DNA from: Nitrospira sp.
GTDB taxonomy: Bacteria; Nitrospirota; Nitrospiria; Nitrospirales; Nitrospiraceae
Direction: 5' to 3'
Assembly: GCA_016873435.1 (NCBI GenBank)
Contig: VGXF01000002.1
Coordinates: forward strand, 124,001 to 188,000
DNA: 64,000 nucleotides
The notes under the pieces were generated by a model. The model saw nothing but the letters and a program-made list of their open reading frames with translations, had not been told where the DNA came from and did not search any database. Below, one piece after another: positions 7,751-17,101 of the stretch. Position numbers and translations under genes: made by a program. Positions within the stretch are counted from its first letter, which is position 1, and each line of letters begins with the position of its first letter.

Positions 7751-8779
7751 CTACCGTGACAAGACGCGGGCAAAAATTCCTCCAGCTTTCTCGATGTCGT
7801 CTGCGGATAGATCGAGGTGCGTGACAGCGCGATAGGTGCGGCCGCCCACCGCATTGACCGCGATACCTTCGGCTTTCAGCGCGGCGACGAGTTCCGCGGG
7901 TGTGTGGCTGGTGGCCACGTCGAAGAACACTATGTTCGTTTGGACGGTTTTGACGTCAATCGTGACGGTCGGAATCTGCGCGAGCAGCGTCGCCAGCCGC
8001 TTTGCGTTGTCGTGGTCATCCTTGAGTCGACTGATATTGTGCTCCAGCGCATAGAGGCCGGCAGCGGCCAGGATGCCGGCCTGCCGCATGCTGCCGCCAT
8101 ACATTCGGCGGAAGCGGCGCAGCCGGTCGATCATGTCGCGATCGTTCGTGGCCAGCAGTGAGCCCGCCGGCGCGCCCAGGCCCTTCGACAGGCAGAACGA
8201 AACGGTCGTGCAATGCTTGGCATATTCCGTGGTCGACGTGCCCGTGGCCACGACGGCGTTAAAGAGCCGCGCCCCGTCCATGTGTAGGGGGAGGCCGCGC
8301 TGCCGAGCGATAGCGCCAATGCGCTCGACGGTCACGAGCGGGTAGACCGCGCCGCCGCCGCTGTTGTGAGTGTTTTCGAGACAGATGAGCGCTGTCTGGA
8401 TCGTGTGGGCGTCTTTGGGGCGGATCGCTGCCTCGACCTGCTCGGGGGCCAGGATGCCTCGCGTCCCCGCCACCCAGTGGAACTGCACGCCGGCCAGCGC
8501 GCCGCCCGCGCCCTGCTCGTAGCGCACCATGTGGGCCTGGCTGTCGACGATCACTTCCTGGCCGGGCTGGGTCTGCGCCCGCAGGGCGAGCTGGTTGGCC
8601 ATCGTGCCTGAGGGCACGAACAGCGCAACCGCCTTGCCAACGAGGGCCGCACCCACTTCCTGTAAGCGGTTGACCGTCGGGTCCTCCCCGTAGACGTCGT
8701 CGCCCACCTCGGCTATGGCCATAGCCTGCCGCATAGCTTGCGAGGGCTTTGTGACGGTATCGCTGCGCAGATCGATCAT
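7751..8779 (-). CDS. ltaE: Low-specificity L-threonine aldolase
   Basis: 342 residues, full length. A PLP enzyme of fold type I that splits threonine and allo-threonine to glycine and acetaldehyde. It starts [13 protein letters not shown], followed by [12 protein letters not shown], both strong family signatures; [10 protein letters not shown] holds the Asp that contacts the PLP ring, and [11 protein letters not shown] carries the Schiff-base Lys. It lies 23 bases downstream of an unknown 415-residue gene, and 27 bases before the 74-residue gene. Confidence 0.95.
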   Translation of the reverse strand: MIDLRSDTVTKPSQAMRQAMAIAEVGDDVYGEDPTVNRLQEVGAALVGKAVALFVPSGTMANQLALRAQTQPGQEVIVDSQAHMVRYEQGAGGALAGVQFHWVAGTRGILAPEQVEAAIRPKDAHTIQTALICLENTHNSGGGAVYPLVTVERIGAIARQRGLPLHMDGARLFNAVVATGTSTTEYAKHCTTVSFCLSKGLGAPAGSLLATNDRDMIDRLRRFRRMYGGSMRQAGILAAAGLYALEHNISRLKDDHDNAKRLATLLAQIPTVTIDVKTVQTNIVFFDVATSHTPAELVAALKAEGIAVNAVGGRTYRAVTHLDLSADDIEKAGGIFARVLSR

Positions 8780-8801
8780 AGGACGTATCCGGCGGATCGG
8801 C

Positions 8802-10049
8802 TCAGGGGTTATCCATGGCGGTCCGGCTCTCGAACTTGACGCACTGCCGATTCAGGACCGGATAGATCGTGAAGATCGGGGTATTGAACGGGATGAACGC
8901 GGTGTCCGTCGCCGGCAGGAGCTGCAGGTGTAGGTTCACGTAATTGTAGCTGAGCCCCTCCTGCCAGGGCTTGCTGAAGTTCTCCACGTAGGCCTGCGTT
9001 TTGTCCGAGGCGTAGGTCCTGGTCATCAGGCCCGCGCCGCCCTGCAGCCCGTACTCATTCAAGTCCGGCGCCCCCTGGATCAGGACCGACACCGCAGCGG
9101 CATCAAACCAGACCTTAAACTTGCAGCTGACTTGCAGGTAGGTGCCCAGGGAGCCCGTATGCTCTAGGAAGCCCAGGGGCAGAGCGATCTCGGGCGGCGG
9201 GTCGTCCGGTCCCGCGGCCAGCGGGAGCCGGAGCTCCCGTTCTTTCACAGGTGAAAAAGAGATGAATCGTAAGTGGGGATCGTCCAGTGCGATGTCCTGG
9301 GCCGTCCCGTCGTGGTAGCTGCACAGCTTCCCCATCTCGTACCGGAGGGGAAAGGAGTAGCCCGGTTTTGCGTAGAAGATGCGCACGCCTGCGTCCAGTG
9401 GATCGTCCGGCTTCCGGCTGATCTTGAGATCAAAGGGCAGCATCATGTGAAAGGCGTTCGTGCGCGCGGCCATGAACGGTGCGCAGGCGCCCTCGAACTC
9501 CTTGTGCAAGGTCGAATTGTCTGGCTCGAAGTTTTTCGGGATCGCGCCGAAGTGCTGCGCCAGCTTGGCCTCCTTGGGGATCCTGAACTTGTTCTGGTAG
9601 TACTCGCCGGCCCGCCGTTGCGCGATGCTGAGAAAGTAGTCGGGGAGGTCTGTTTCCACGATGATCCGCTGCTTGTCCAGCGCGACCGTTCGCGGCACCT
9701 TGATGGCCTCGTTGTACAAAACCAGCTCCGCCGAGGTCTTCCGGATGTCCTGCGCTAGGAGTTGGGCGATCTCCGGATGCGTGAGGAGGGGGGGGGTGTT
9801 GGACAGTAGTGTTTGCGCCTTCTGCAGGCACTCGAGTTTCTGTGTGTAGCGCTTTGGCTCTGCCGCGAAGGCGCCTGCGATGGCCATGTAGAGGTTGAAC
9901 TGCTCCTCCGGCAGCAGGCCCAGCTTGTCCAGGTCCTCTTCCTTGCTGAAGGCAAGGGCCAGCGGGCCGAAGGCCTCTTCCTTCCGGATACAAAGGGTGA
10001 GGAGGTAGTTGTAGTGGGTTCGGGCTTCCTGCGGTGTCATCCGGCGCAT
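8802..10049 (-). CDS. Unrecognised 415-residue protein
   Basis: A long frame with normal codon use and no family I recognise. The first 130 residues are helical with repeated hairpin-like segments ([17 protein letters not shown], then [15 protein letters not shown]), possibly TPR-like. Residues from about 200 to the end look beta-rich ([15 protein letters not shown], then [14 protein letters not shown]), with several conserved-looking aromatic residues. No signal peptide or transmembrane segment. It is the first gene of the minus-strand run toward ltaE and stands divergent to the proA-like gene, sharing the 10050-10239 promoter region. Function unknown. Confidence 0.75.
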   Translation of the reverse strand: MRRMTPQEARTHYNYLLTLCIRKEEAFGPLALAFSKEEDLDKLGLLPEEQFNLYMAIAGAFAAEPKRYTQKLECLQKAQTLLSNTPPLLTHPEIAQLLAQDIRKTSAELVLYNEAIKVPRTVALDKQRIIVETDLPDYFLSIAQRRAGEYYQNKFRIPKEAKLAQHFGAIPKNFEPDNSTLHKEFEGACAPFMAARTNAFHMMLPFDLKISRKPDDPLDAGVRIFYAKPGYSFPLRYEMGKLCSYHDGTAQDIALDDPHLRFISFSPVKERELRLPLAAGPDDPPPEIALPLGFLEHTGSLGTYLQVSCKFKVWFDAAAVSVLIQGAPDLNEYGLQGGAGLMTRTYASDKTQAYVENFSKPWQEGLSYNYVNLHLQLLPATDTAFIPFNTPIFTIYPVLNRQCVKFESRTAMDNP

Positions 10050-10100
10050 TCTAAGGGAAGTCCGTGCAAATGAACAAGCCGCTCATGGGCAATGGGCTTT

Positions 10101-10130
10101 TGACTCGCTTAGGAAACGGGTGCTATAGTC
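10101..10130 (+). promoter_or_regulatory. Sigma-70-type promoter for the proA-like gene
   Basis: TTGACT and TATAGT separated by 18 bases, about 110 bases upstream of the ATG at 10240. An octamer repeat lies between this promoter and the start codon. Confidence 0.65.
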
Positions 10131-10152
10131 CGGCGCGACACAACACGTGCTT

Positions 10153-10184
10153 GAAAGTCTTCAAGTCTGAAAGTCATAAAGTCA
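10153..10184 (+). repeat. Octamer tandem repeat in the proA-like leader
   Basis: Four 8-nt units in register: GAAAGTCT, TCAAGTCT, GAAAGTCA, TAAAGTCA. It would be transcribed as part of the 5' leader if the promoter at 10101-10130 is used. Confidence 0.65.
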
Positions 10185-10239
10185 AAGAACAACGGACCTT
10201 ACGACTTTAGAGGCCTTGAGACATTCCCGGAGCAAAATT

Positions 10240-11613
10240 ATGGTTGAAGTACCGGTTAAGATATATATACACAACATTGCGAAAAAGGCGAGGGAAGCTG
10301 TCAGGCCAATGGCCCTGCTGACGGCCCCAGTCAAAGACAAGGCGCTACGGGCCATGGCCGACAAACTGGCCGCCGCCGAGGAAGCCATCCTCGACGCTAA
10401 TCGGGAAGACACGGAAACAGTCGGCAAGGCACTCCAGGCCGGCGATATGCGTAAGGATCTGGTGCGTGAAGCGGTGGACCGGCTGCGGCTGTCCTCCGAT
10501 TCGATCAAGGAGATGGTTGAGGGGTTGCGCCGCGTGGCGGACCTGCCCGATCCGGTCGGTGAAGTCACCCGCATGTGGCAGCGGCCAAACGGGATGGAAG
10601 TCAGCCGGGTGCGGGTGCCGATCGGCGTGATCGGCATCGTATCTGAGTTAGACCCCAAGGTCATGGTCGAAGCCTTCGCCTTGTGCCTCAAATCCGGTAA
10701 CGTGTGCATGTTCCGCAGCGCACCCGAATGGATCCGCACGAACATGGCGATTGTGCATGCCCTGCGCGATGCGGCAGAGGGCGCCGGCGTCCCGGCGGGC
10801 GCGCTGACCTTTGTTGAGCGGACGGAAAAGGAAGGGGCGCTGGAGCTGATGCGGCTGCACACGCTGCTCGATGCCTTCATTCCGCGCGGCGGCCCTGGTC
10901 TGCGCAAGACGGCACTCGACCAGGTACGCGTGCCGGTGCTCTGCCACGAAGGCGGTGTCAGCACCGTCTACGTGGATGTGGACGTGGATCTGCCGCTCGC
11001 GCAGAATCTGGTGATCAACGCCAAGTTGCAGCAGCCCTTGGCCTCGAACTCCGTGGATACGCTACTCGTGCAGCAAACAACCGCGCGGCCGCTGCTCCCC
11101 GCATTGATTCGACGCCTGATCGAAGAATTCAAAGTGGACATCCACGGCTGTCCCAAGACCGTTGCCCTGATCGGCTCGCAGGCTATGACTGGCCACAAGT
11201 CGGTGGAGCCGGTGACGGAGGAGCATTGGAGCAAACAGTTCCAGGCCAAGGCGCTGGCAGTGAAGATGGTGGCAGACGTGGACGAGGCACTCGCACATAT
11301 TGCGCGCTACGGGCCCGCCCATACATGCAGCATCGCCACACGCGACTACGCAACGGCCATGCGCTTCGCGCGCGAGGTGGATGCGGCGGCGGTACTGATC
11401 AATGCCTCCACGCGCCACCACGACGGGGAGGAGTTTGGCTTTGGCGGGCAGATGGGCATCGCCACGGGGCGCGTCCATGCGCGCGGCCCTATCGGCCTCA
11501 ACGAGCTCACCTGCGAAAAGTACGTCGTCCTCGGCACGGGCCAGTTGCGCCAGCCGCATCCGGTACCGGACACCTACGAAGACGCGATCATGCTCCGGAA
11601 GGGCTTAGCGTAA
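10240..11613 (+). CDS. proA: Glutamate-5-semialdehyde dehydrogenase (ProA) family protein, catalytic Cys replaced
   Basis: 457 residues from the ATG at 10240, chosen because CCGGAG lies upstream and the N-terminus then fits the family. ProA reduces gamma-glutamyl phosphate to glutamate semialdehyde in proline synthesis. The family is clear: VPIGVIGIVSELDP, FIPRGGPGL, GFGGQMGIATGRVHARGP at the expected places. However, the motif that reads NAK-x-QRP-x-x-CN in known enzymes is NAKLQQPLASN here, so the catalytic Cys is Ser269. A Cys occurs instead in VPVLCHEGG, about 30 residues upstream. proB is not adjacent. The protein may be a paralogue with another role; the symbol marks family, not proven activity. 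Confidence 0.8.
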   Translation: MVEVPVKIYIHNIAKKAREAVRPMALLTAPVKDKALRAMADKLAAAEEAILDANREDTETVGKALQAGDMRKDLVREAVDRLRLSSDSIKEMVEGLRRVADLPDPVGEVTRMWQRPNGMEVSRVRVPIGVIGIVSELDPKVMVEAFALCLKSGNVCMFRSAPEWIRTNMAIVHALRDAAEGAGVPAGALTFVERTEKEGALELMRLHTLLDAFIPRGGPGLRKTALDQVRVPVLCHEGGVSTVYVDVDVDLPLAQNLVINAKLQQPLASNSVDTLLVQQTTARPLLPALIRRLIEEFKVDIHGCPKTVALIGSQAMTGHKSVEPVTEEHWSKQFQAKALAVKMVADVDEALAHIARYGPAHTCSIATRDYATAMRFAREVDAAAVLINASTRHHDGEEFGFGGQMGIATGRVHARGPIGLNELTCEKYVVLGTGQLRQPHPVPDTYEDAIMLRKGLA

Positions 11614-11624
11614 GTTTCAATTCG

Positions 11625-11686
11625 CACTGTTCAATTATCGCTAAGTGATTTCTTCCGGCTATTCCTGGATTGTGCATTGAACAGTG
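11625..11686. repeat. Perfect 11-bp inverted repeat between the proA-like and methyltransferase genes
   Basis: CACTGTTCAAT at 11625-11635 and ATTGAACAGTG at 11676-11686, 40 bases apart, with partial pairing beyond. There is no U-tract. It could be an RNA hairpin, an operator pair or a remnant of a small mobile repeat. Confidence 0.55.
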
Positions 11687-11720
11687 GAACTTGAGCATTC
11701 AGTGACGTGAGGGTTCTCAT

Positions 11721-12920
11721 TTGCCCGCCACGAAGGTCAATCCCGCCATTCACAGTCATTTGAAAGAGTGGGGCTTGCGCTGGTTTGAGACCGACGCGGA
11801 TTACGACCGCTGGCAGCGCGAGACGCTGAAACAGGACGAACTCACGACACTACTTCGTCTCTCTGGGCAGCGGGGCGGCGGCGCCGATCCTGCCGCTGAG
11901 ACCGCGTTCTACGATTACGCTTCGCAACCGCACATCCTGCCGGTTCTCTACAGTCAGCGCTACGACTATTATGCGACCATCGGCACCGCCGTAGCCGAAC
12001 GGATTGGGGAGGCCCGCTCCGCACTGGATGCTGCCTGTGGGATCGGCGTACTAACGGCGTGGTATGCCCGGCAGTTCCCCAATTGTGTGTTCACCGGCGT
12101 AGATCGGTCGCCGGTTTCCATTGCAGTTGCGATGGAAAAAACGAAAGCGCTCGGTCTCTCCAATATTCGGTTCGAATGTCTGGATATGGACCAGATGATA
12201 CCGCCCGGACCTTTTGATCTGGTAATTTCCACGCAGGCGCTTTTGCAGAACGAGCAGGACCCCGGTGTGCCGAGCGCAAGCTGGCGGATCTTCGAGCGGT
12301 CCACGGATGCAGGGGTACAAGCCGACATCGAGCGGCGCACCGGCCTCGGCAATCGGTTGGACCGTCTCGCGGCGGCGCTCGCGGAGGGCGGCCGCCTGAT
12401 CGCCTGCGAGAAAACGCGGCATCTGGCCCGGCGTGTGCCATTTCAGCGGGCGCTGGCCGCGAGAGGGTTCATGATGCAGGAGACGCCACTGTCGATTCAG
12501 TACGCGGTGATCGAAGAAGTCACGGACGACGGTCCGCTTTATGTGCTGGGCCGTGGTGCATCGACTGTCGCTTGGGACGAGTCACCGGAGTTCGACGACC
12601 AGCCGCCATTTGATCCGGCTGCACTCAAAGGCCAGACGGCGCGGGATGATGAGCCGCTCTATGAAAATCACACGGCCTCAGCACAGCAGGCCTGGGAACG
12701 TTTGTCGAATCGCCGTATCCTCAAGGAGCAGACAGGCGCGCAGGCTGGGGGGCGGCAGATGCACGTGGAATTAGGTGAGTCGAATGACCTGAACTATCTC
12801 TATTGTGCCAATACCTTCGATCAGCGCCAACTCGTCATTGTGGACCGTTCGCGGCAGCCCATGCTCGCGCAGTATTACGATGAAGTCGTACAGAGTATGG
12901 ACGCCGCTCCGCACACTTGA
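11721..12920 (+). CDS. SAM-dependent methyltransferase with a C-terminal extension
   Basis: 399 residues from a TTG start. Residues about 95-180 form a class I (Rossmann) methyltransferase core: ALDAACGIGVLTAWYA is motif I, VFTGVDRS carries the acidic residue of motif II, and GPFDLVISTQALL is motif IV. From about residue 275 onward there is an extra region with an acidic linker and a compact end (LNYLYCANTFDQRQLVIVD) not expected of a plain methyltransferase. Substrate unknown. It stands first in the 11.7-20.9 kb locus of radical SAM and redox genes, but a separate promoter precedes the radical SAM pair. Confidence 0.78.
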   Translation: MPATKVNPAIHSHLKEWGLRWFETDADYDRWQRETLKQDELTTLLRLSGQRGGGADPAAETAFYDYASQPHILPVLYSQRYDYYATIGTAVAERIGEARSALDAACGIGVLTAWYARQFPNCVFTGVDRSPVSIAVAMEKTKALGLSNIRFECLDMDQMIPPGPFDLVISTQALLQNEQDPGVPSASWRIFERSTDAGVQADIERRTGLGNRLDRLAAALAEGGRLIACEKTRHLARRVPFQRALAARGFMMQETPLSIQYAVIEEVTDDGPLYVLGRGASTVAWDESPEFDDQPPFDPAALKGQTARDDEPLYENHTASAQQAWERLSNRRILKEQTGAQAGGRQMHVELGESNDLNYLYCANTFDQRQLVIVDRSRQPMLAQYYDEVVQSMDAAPHT

Positions 12921-13102
12921 TCTTGTGGCGGCGCAAGATTTGTTCCCTCTGTCTTTGCAACCAGAATTACGAGCGGAGGACGTTTTCGCGGTCGCCGATC
13001 AAATCGAACCGAATGCTGGCAACAAAGTGGAGCAGGGGATCGAGGCCTCGCCAAAGTAAGTAATTCCCTTGTTCTAACGGGCAGTTGTAAATTCCGCCGT
13101 GC

Positions 13103-13132
13103 TTGACCTATCTCTCGCGCAGGCCCTACAAT
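13103..13132 (+). promoter_or_regulatory. Sigma-70-type promoter for the radical SAM pair
   Basis: TTGACC and TACAAT with an 18-base spacer, about 40 bases upstream of the ATG at 13171. Confidence 0.6.
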
Positions 13133-13170
13133 GAAAATAGTTTTTAAAAAGGTTTAGGCCGGGGTCACTC

Positions 13171-15069
13171 ATGCGCATCGAGTATTCTAAAGGCGAAAAA
13201 GCCAGTCTCGAGCTGATTCAGCTTCATCGTAAAACATCGGACGCCCAGAGTGGGCGAAAGATGAAGGTCCTGCTGATCTTCCCGCCCGACTGGTATCCCT
13301 CCGAGCCCTATCTGAGTCTGCCATCCCTCACTGCGGTCCTGCGCCAGGCTGGCCACACAGTCGTGCAAAAAGACATCAATCTGGAGATGTGGGACTGGTA
13401 CTTCAGCGAGGATTTTCTGAAGCGGGTCCTCAAGAAAGTCCCACAGCAATTGGACCGCCTACGCAAGCTGGCGAAGAAGCGCGATCTGGAGCCGGCCGAG
13501 GCGGAGTTGCAGCTGGCGCTCTGCGAAATCACCCGCCAGCGGATCGATGAACTGGCGAAGAAGGCCGAGGAAGCTAAGCGCATCGTCCGGGGGCAGGAGT
13601 TTTACGACATCGACCGGCTCGAGTGGGCGATGCATGTATTCCGTGAGGTCACGTCGGTGATCTCGATGGTCTACGCGCCCGCGCGCATTTGCCTGCCGCC
13701 GATGGAGACGAACCTGTCGTACAAGGTCTATGTCTCCGCCGAGATTATGGAGGCGGTGCAGGACGAACAGGTCAATATCTACCGCGACGTATTCAACCAT
13801 CTCGTGAGGCCGGTGATCGAAGCGGAGAAGCCGGACGTCATTGGCATCTCGGTCGTCCTTCAGCAGCAACTCTTTTCCACAATGACTTTCTGTGCCCTCA
13901 TCAAGGAACAGTTTCCACACATTCATGTCACGATTGGAGGCAATACGGTCACGCGCCTGCGCGACGCACTGCCCCAGTCGCCGCTGTTCCAGTATTTCGA
14001 CAGCGCTGTGGTCTATGAAGGGGAAACGGCTTTTGTGCAACTGGTGTCGGCTGTAGGGGCCAGGCGCAGCCTCGCCGAGGTTCCCAATGCTATTTATAAG
14101 GACACGTTCGGCGTGCATGAATCCGCCATGAGCTACGCGGAGGACATGCACGCGCTGCCACCGCCGGATTTCGACGGCCTGCCGCTGGAGAAGTATTTCG
14201 TGCCGGTCCGGACGCTCCCGTATCTCGCCACGCGCGGCTGCTACTGGGGCCGCTGCGAGTTCTGCGACCACGGCGAGGGTTACACGGCGGGCTACCGGTC
14301 GAAGAAGATTCAGGACGTGCTAAGCGAAATCAAGCACCTGCGTGACAAGTACGGGTGCCGTCATTTTCACTTCACCGATGAGTCCTATCCGCCGGCACTG
14401 TTTCGCAAGCTGGGGCGCGGCTTAGTTGAAAGCAAGATGAACATCTACTGGACGACGCACATGCGCTTTGAGAAGAGTCTGCTGGAGGATCAGGTCTGGC
14501 AGGATGCGAAGGAGTCAGGCTGCCGCTATCTCCACTTTGGCTACGAGTCGGGCGTCGAGCGGGTGCTTCACCTAATGGACAAGGCGACGACGACCGAGGT
14601 GATGACAAAGCACCTTAAGTACACGGCTGACGCGGGTATCTGGAACCACTGCATGGGCTTCTTCGGATTTCCCGGCGAGACGAAGGAAGAGGCGTGGCAG
14701 TCAGTACAATTCCTTGAGCAGAACAAGAACCATGTGCATTCACTGGGGTTCGGCACCTTCGATCTGGGCCGGCACAATCCAGTGGCGAAGCATCCGGAGA
14801 AATGGGGTGTGACGGCTTACAAGAATCCGCAGTGGGATCTTGCGCTTGATTATTACTACACAGTCAGGAACGGTATGAGCATCGAAGAAGCTGAGCGCGT
14901 GTTCGAACAATTCGAGCAGAATCATCATGCTGGCTGGGACTTGCGACTGTATATTCGGGAGTACATTTTTCTCTACATCTGCAAGTTTGGACTCGCCAAA
15001 CTCCCGGATCTGCAATACAACGCGACGAAAATTGCAGGACCTACGCCGACGCTTGCAGGGAAGATGTAA
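13171..15069 (+). CDS. Cobalamin-binding-type radical SAM protein, copy 1
   Basis: 632 residues. An N-terminal B12-binding-like Rossmann region starts KVLLIFPPDW near residue 31, with PYLSLPSLTAVLRQAGH; the DxHxxG cobalamin motif is not kept (the equivalent stretch reads DINLEM). A helical insertion of about 130 residues follows, then VIGISVVLQQQL and VTIGGN from the second half of the B12 fold. The radical SAM cluster motif is CX4CX2C (Cys357, Cys362, Cys365, in ATRGCYWGRCEFCDHG). HFTDESYPP and FFGFPGETKEEA are further radical SAM core features. Substrate unknown. The gene ends 11 bases before its paralogue. A start at 13261 is possible. Confidence 0.85.
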   Translation: MRIEYSKGEKASLELIQLHRKTSDAQSGRKMKVLLIFPPDWYPSEPYLSLPSLTAVLRQAGHTVVQKDINLEMWDWYFSEDFLKRVLKKVPQQLDRLRKLAKKRDLEPAEAELQLALCEITRQRIDELAKKAEEAKRIVRGQEFYDIDRLEWAMHVFREVTSVISMVYAPARICLPPMETNLSYKVYVSAEIMEAVQDEQVNIYRDVFNHLVRPVIEAEKPDVIGISVVLQQQLFSTMTFCALIKEQFPHIHVTIGGNTVTRLRDALPQSPLFQYFDSAVVYEGETAFVQLVSAVGARRSLAEVPNAIYKDTFGVHESAMSYAEDMHALPPPDFDGLPLEKYFVPVRTLPYLATRGCYWGRCEFCDHGEGYTAGYRSKKIQDVLSEIKHLRDKYGCRHFHFTDESYPPALFRKLGRGLVESKMNIYWTTHMRFEKSLLEDQVWQDAKESGCRYLHFGYESGVERVLHLMDKATTTEVMTKHLKYTADAGIWNHCMGFFGFPGETKEEAWQSVQFLEQNKNHVHSLGFGTFDLGRHNPVAKHPEKWGVTAYKNPQWDLALDYYYTVRNGMSIEEAERVFEQFEQNHHAGWDLRLYIREYIFLYICKFGLAKLPDLQYNATKIAGPTPTLAGKM

Positions 15070-15080
15070 CAACCGGCGCG

Positions 15081-17024
15081 ATGAGTCCCTTGCTTACCAT
15101 AGACAGCCGTCCGCAGCCGGCCACGCCAGGTAGGAAGAAATCCAAGGTCATGTTGCTGTTTCCGCCTGAATGGGTCCCGACGGCTCCGTACCTCGCGCTG
15201 CCGAGCCTCACGGCCGTCTTGCGCCAGCACGAGCACGAGGTCGTGCAGCGGGACATCAACATCGAAATGTACGATCTGTTCTTCAGCGATTCGTTTTTGA
15301 TTTGGGTCAAGACACGCATTGCCGGACATCGCCATGCGCTAGAACTCAAAGAGCGCACCGGCCCACTGAGCGAGCAGGAGCTAGGGCATAAGACCTGCCT
15401 CGAGGCCAAAGCCGACGTGGACGTGTTCGACCTGATCGAGCGCGCCGACAAGGCCAAGCGCATCACGCGTGGCGAAGCGTTCTATGATGCGGCGCAGCTC
15501 GACTGGGCGCTGAACGTTTTTCGCGAAGCCATGCAATACATCTCTGCCGCTTATTATCCGGCGTCGCTCGTGTTCTATCCGATGGAAAGCAACCTCGGCT
15601 ACCGACCGGGTGTCTCGACAGAGATCTTTGCCTGCCTTGACGATGAGCAGGTGAATGTCTACCGCGATGTCTGCCGTCAGCTCGTGCTGCCATCGGTCAG
15701 CCGCGAGAAGCCGGCTGTGGTCGGCGTCTCCATTGGCACGCAGATGCAACTCATGGCCGGCCTGACTTTCTGTAAAATGATCAAGGAAGCTTTCCCGGAG
15801 ATCCATGTCGTGGTCGGCGGCAACGTCATCACGCGGCTCCAGGAAGAACTGCCTAAACACGAACGGTTTTTTACCACGATCTTCGACTCGGCCATCATGT
15901 ACGAAGGGGAGCATGCGCTGCTGTGGTTGCTGGAGGCCCTAAATGGCGAGCGAGAGCGATCCTCCGTGCCCAATTTGATCTATCGCGATACGTCTGGAAT
16001 CCACGTCAACAAGGAAATCCACACGGAGAAGATGGCCACGCTCCCGTTGCCGGATTTCGAGGGGTTTCCGCTCGACAGCTATTTCGTGCCGGTCCGCATT
16101 CTGCCGTATCTGGCCACGCGCGGCTGCTACTGGGGCCGCTGCACCTTCTGTGACCATGGGCAGGGCTATTTTGACCAATATCGCGGTCTGCAATCGGCCC
16201 AGGTGGTGGATCAGGTTAAGGCGCTGCGGGACAAGTACAACTGCCGACATTTTCTGTTTGCTGACGAATCTTATCCCCCCGCGCTCTTCAAGAAAGTCAC
16301 GCAGGCGCTTGTGGATCAGAACGTTGGCATCAAGTGGACGACGCTGATCCGTTTTGAAGAAGCGCTCGAGACGCAGGATCTGGAGCTGGCCGCTAAGGCC
16401 GGGTGCTGTACGCTCTACTATGGCATGGAGTCCGCCAACGAACGCGTGTTGGAGCTGATGGACAAACACGTAAAGCAGTCTATCATCGCACGCAATTTAC
16501 GCGATGCGGCGAAAGTCGGCATCTGGAATCACGTCATGGCCTTTTATGGATTCCCCGGGGAAACGCGGGATGAGGCGGAGGACACGCGGCGGTTTCTGCT
16601 CGAGCACAAGAAAGATATTCACTCGGTCGAGCTGTTCTATTTCGTGGCCTATCGCCATACGCCAATGGTACGGAACCCGGACAAATTTGGCATCACAATC
16701 CACAAGCAGGAGGAGTACGACCTGCCGCTGGATTACTACTATACGCTCAACGAGCCGGTCGGCATTTCCTGCCTTGATGCCATGCAGCTCTGCGAGGACT
16801 TCTACAAGAACGACTTCGAGCCTTGGGCCGTGCGGGTCAATGCCCGCGAGCATGTTTTTCTCTACATTTCCAAGTTCGGTACGAATGCTCTACCGCAGAT
16901 CTATGCCAAGACGAAGGATGGCGATGCGGTGTCGGGGCTCGTCACGTGGCCGGTGGCGCGCGGGGATGCGGAAACCGAGGGCGATCAGTCGGTAGCCCGC
17001 GTCGTCAGTCACTCGCAAACATAA
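15081..17024 (+). CDS. Cobalamin-binding-type radical SAM protein, copy 2
   Basis: 647 residues, clearly paralogous to the preceding protein along its whole length: KVMLLFPPEW, PSLTAVLRQHEHEVVQ, VVVGGNVITRLQEELP, then the 4Fe-4S motif (Cys349, Cys354, Cys357) in ATRGCYWGRCTFCDHG, FADESYPPALF and FYGFPGETRDEA. It also lacks the His of the cobalamin DxHxxG motif (DINIEM). The C-terminal 30 residues differ from copy 1 and look disordered. The pair may act on the same substrate in sequence or as a heterodimer; that is inference from tandem placement. Confidence 0.85.
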   Translation: MSPLLTIDSRPQPATPGRKKSKVMLLFPPEWVPTAPYLALPSLTAVLRQHEHEVVQRDINIEMYDLFFSDSFLIWVKTRIAGHRHALELKERTGPLSEQELGHKTCLEAKADVDVFDLIERADKAKRITRGEAFYDAAQLDWALNVFREAMQYISAAYYPASLVFYPMESNLGYRPGVSTEIFACLDDEQVNVYRDVCRQLVLPSVSREKPAVVGVSIGTQMQLMAGLTFCKMIKEAFPEIHVVVGGNVITRLQEELPKHERFFTTIFDSAIMYEGEHALLWLLEALNGERERSSVPNLIYRDTSGIHVNKEIHTEKMATLPLPDFEGFPLDSYFVPVRILPYLATRGCYWGRCTFCDHGQGYFDQYRGLQSAQVVDQVKALRDKYNCRHFLFADESYPPALFKKVTQALVDQNVGIKWTTLIRFEEALETQDLELAAKAGCCTLYYGMESANERVLELMDKHVKQSIIARNLRDAAKVGIWNHVMAFYGFPGETRDEAEDTRRFLLEHKKDIHSVELFYFVAYRHTPMVRNPDKFGITIHKQEEYDLPLDYYYTLNEPVGISCLDAMQLCEDFYKNDFEPWAVRVNAREHVFLYISKFGTNALPQIYAKTKDGDAVSGLVTWPVARGDAETEGDQSVARVVSHSQT

Positions 17025-17101
17025 AGTGGTCCCCGTGAAGCGATCGCACTCACAAACGCGCGCCCTGCACGCCTCACAAACGACGTGACACGACGAATCT
17101 G

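Noticed and set aside
12925-13059. A 44-codon GTG-started frame between the methyltransferase and the radical SAM pair (acidic, no Cys)
   Set aside because: No ribosome binding site, overlaps the promoter region, no peptide-precursor features.
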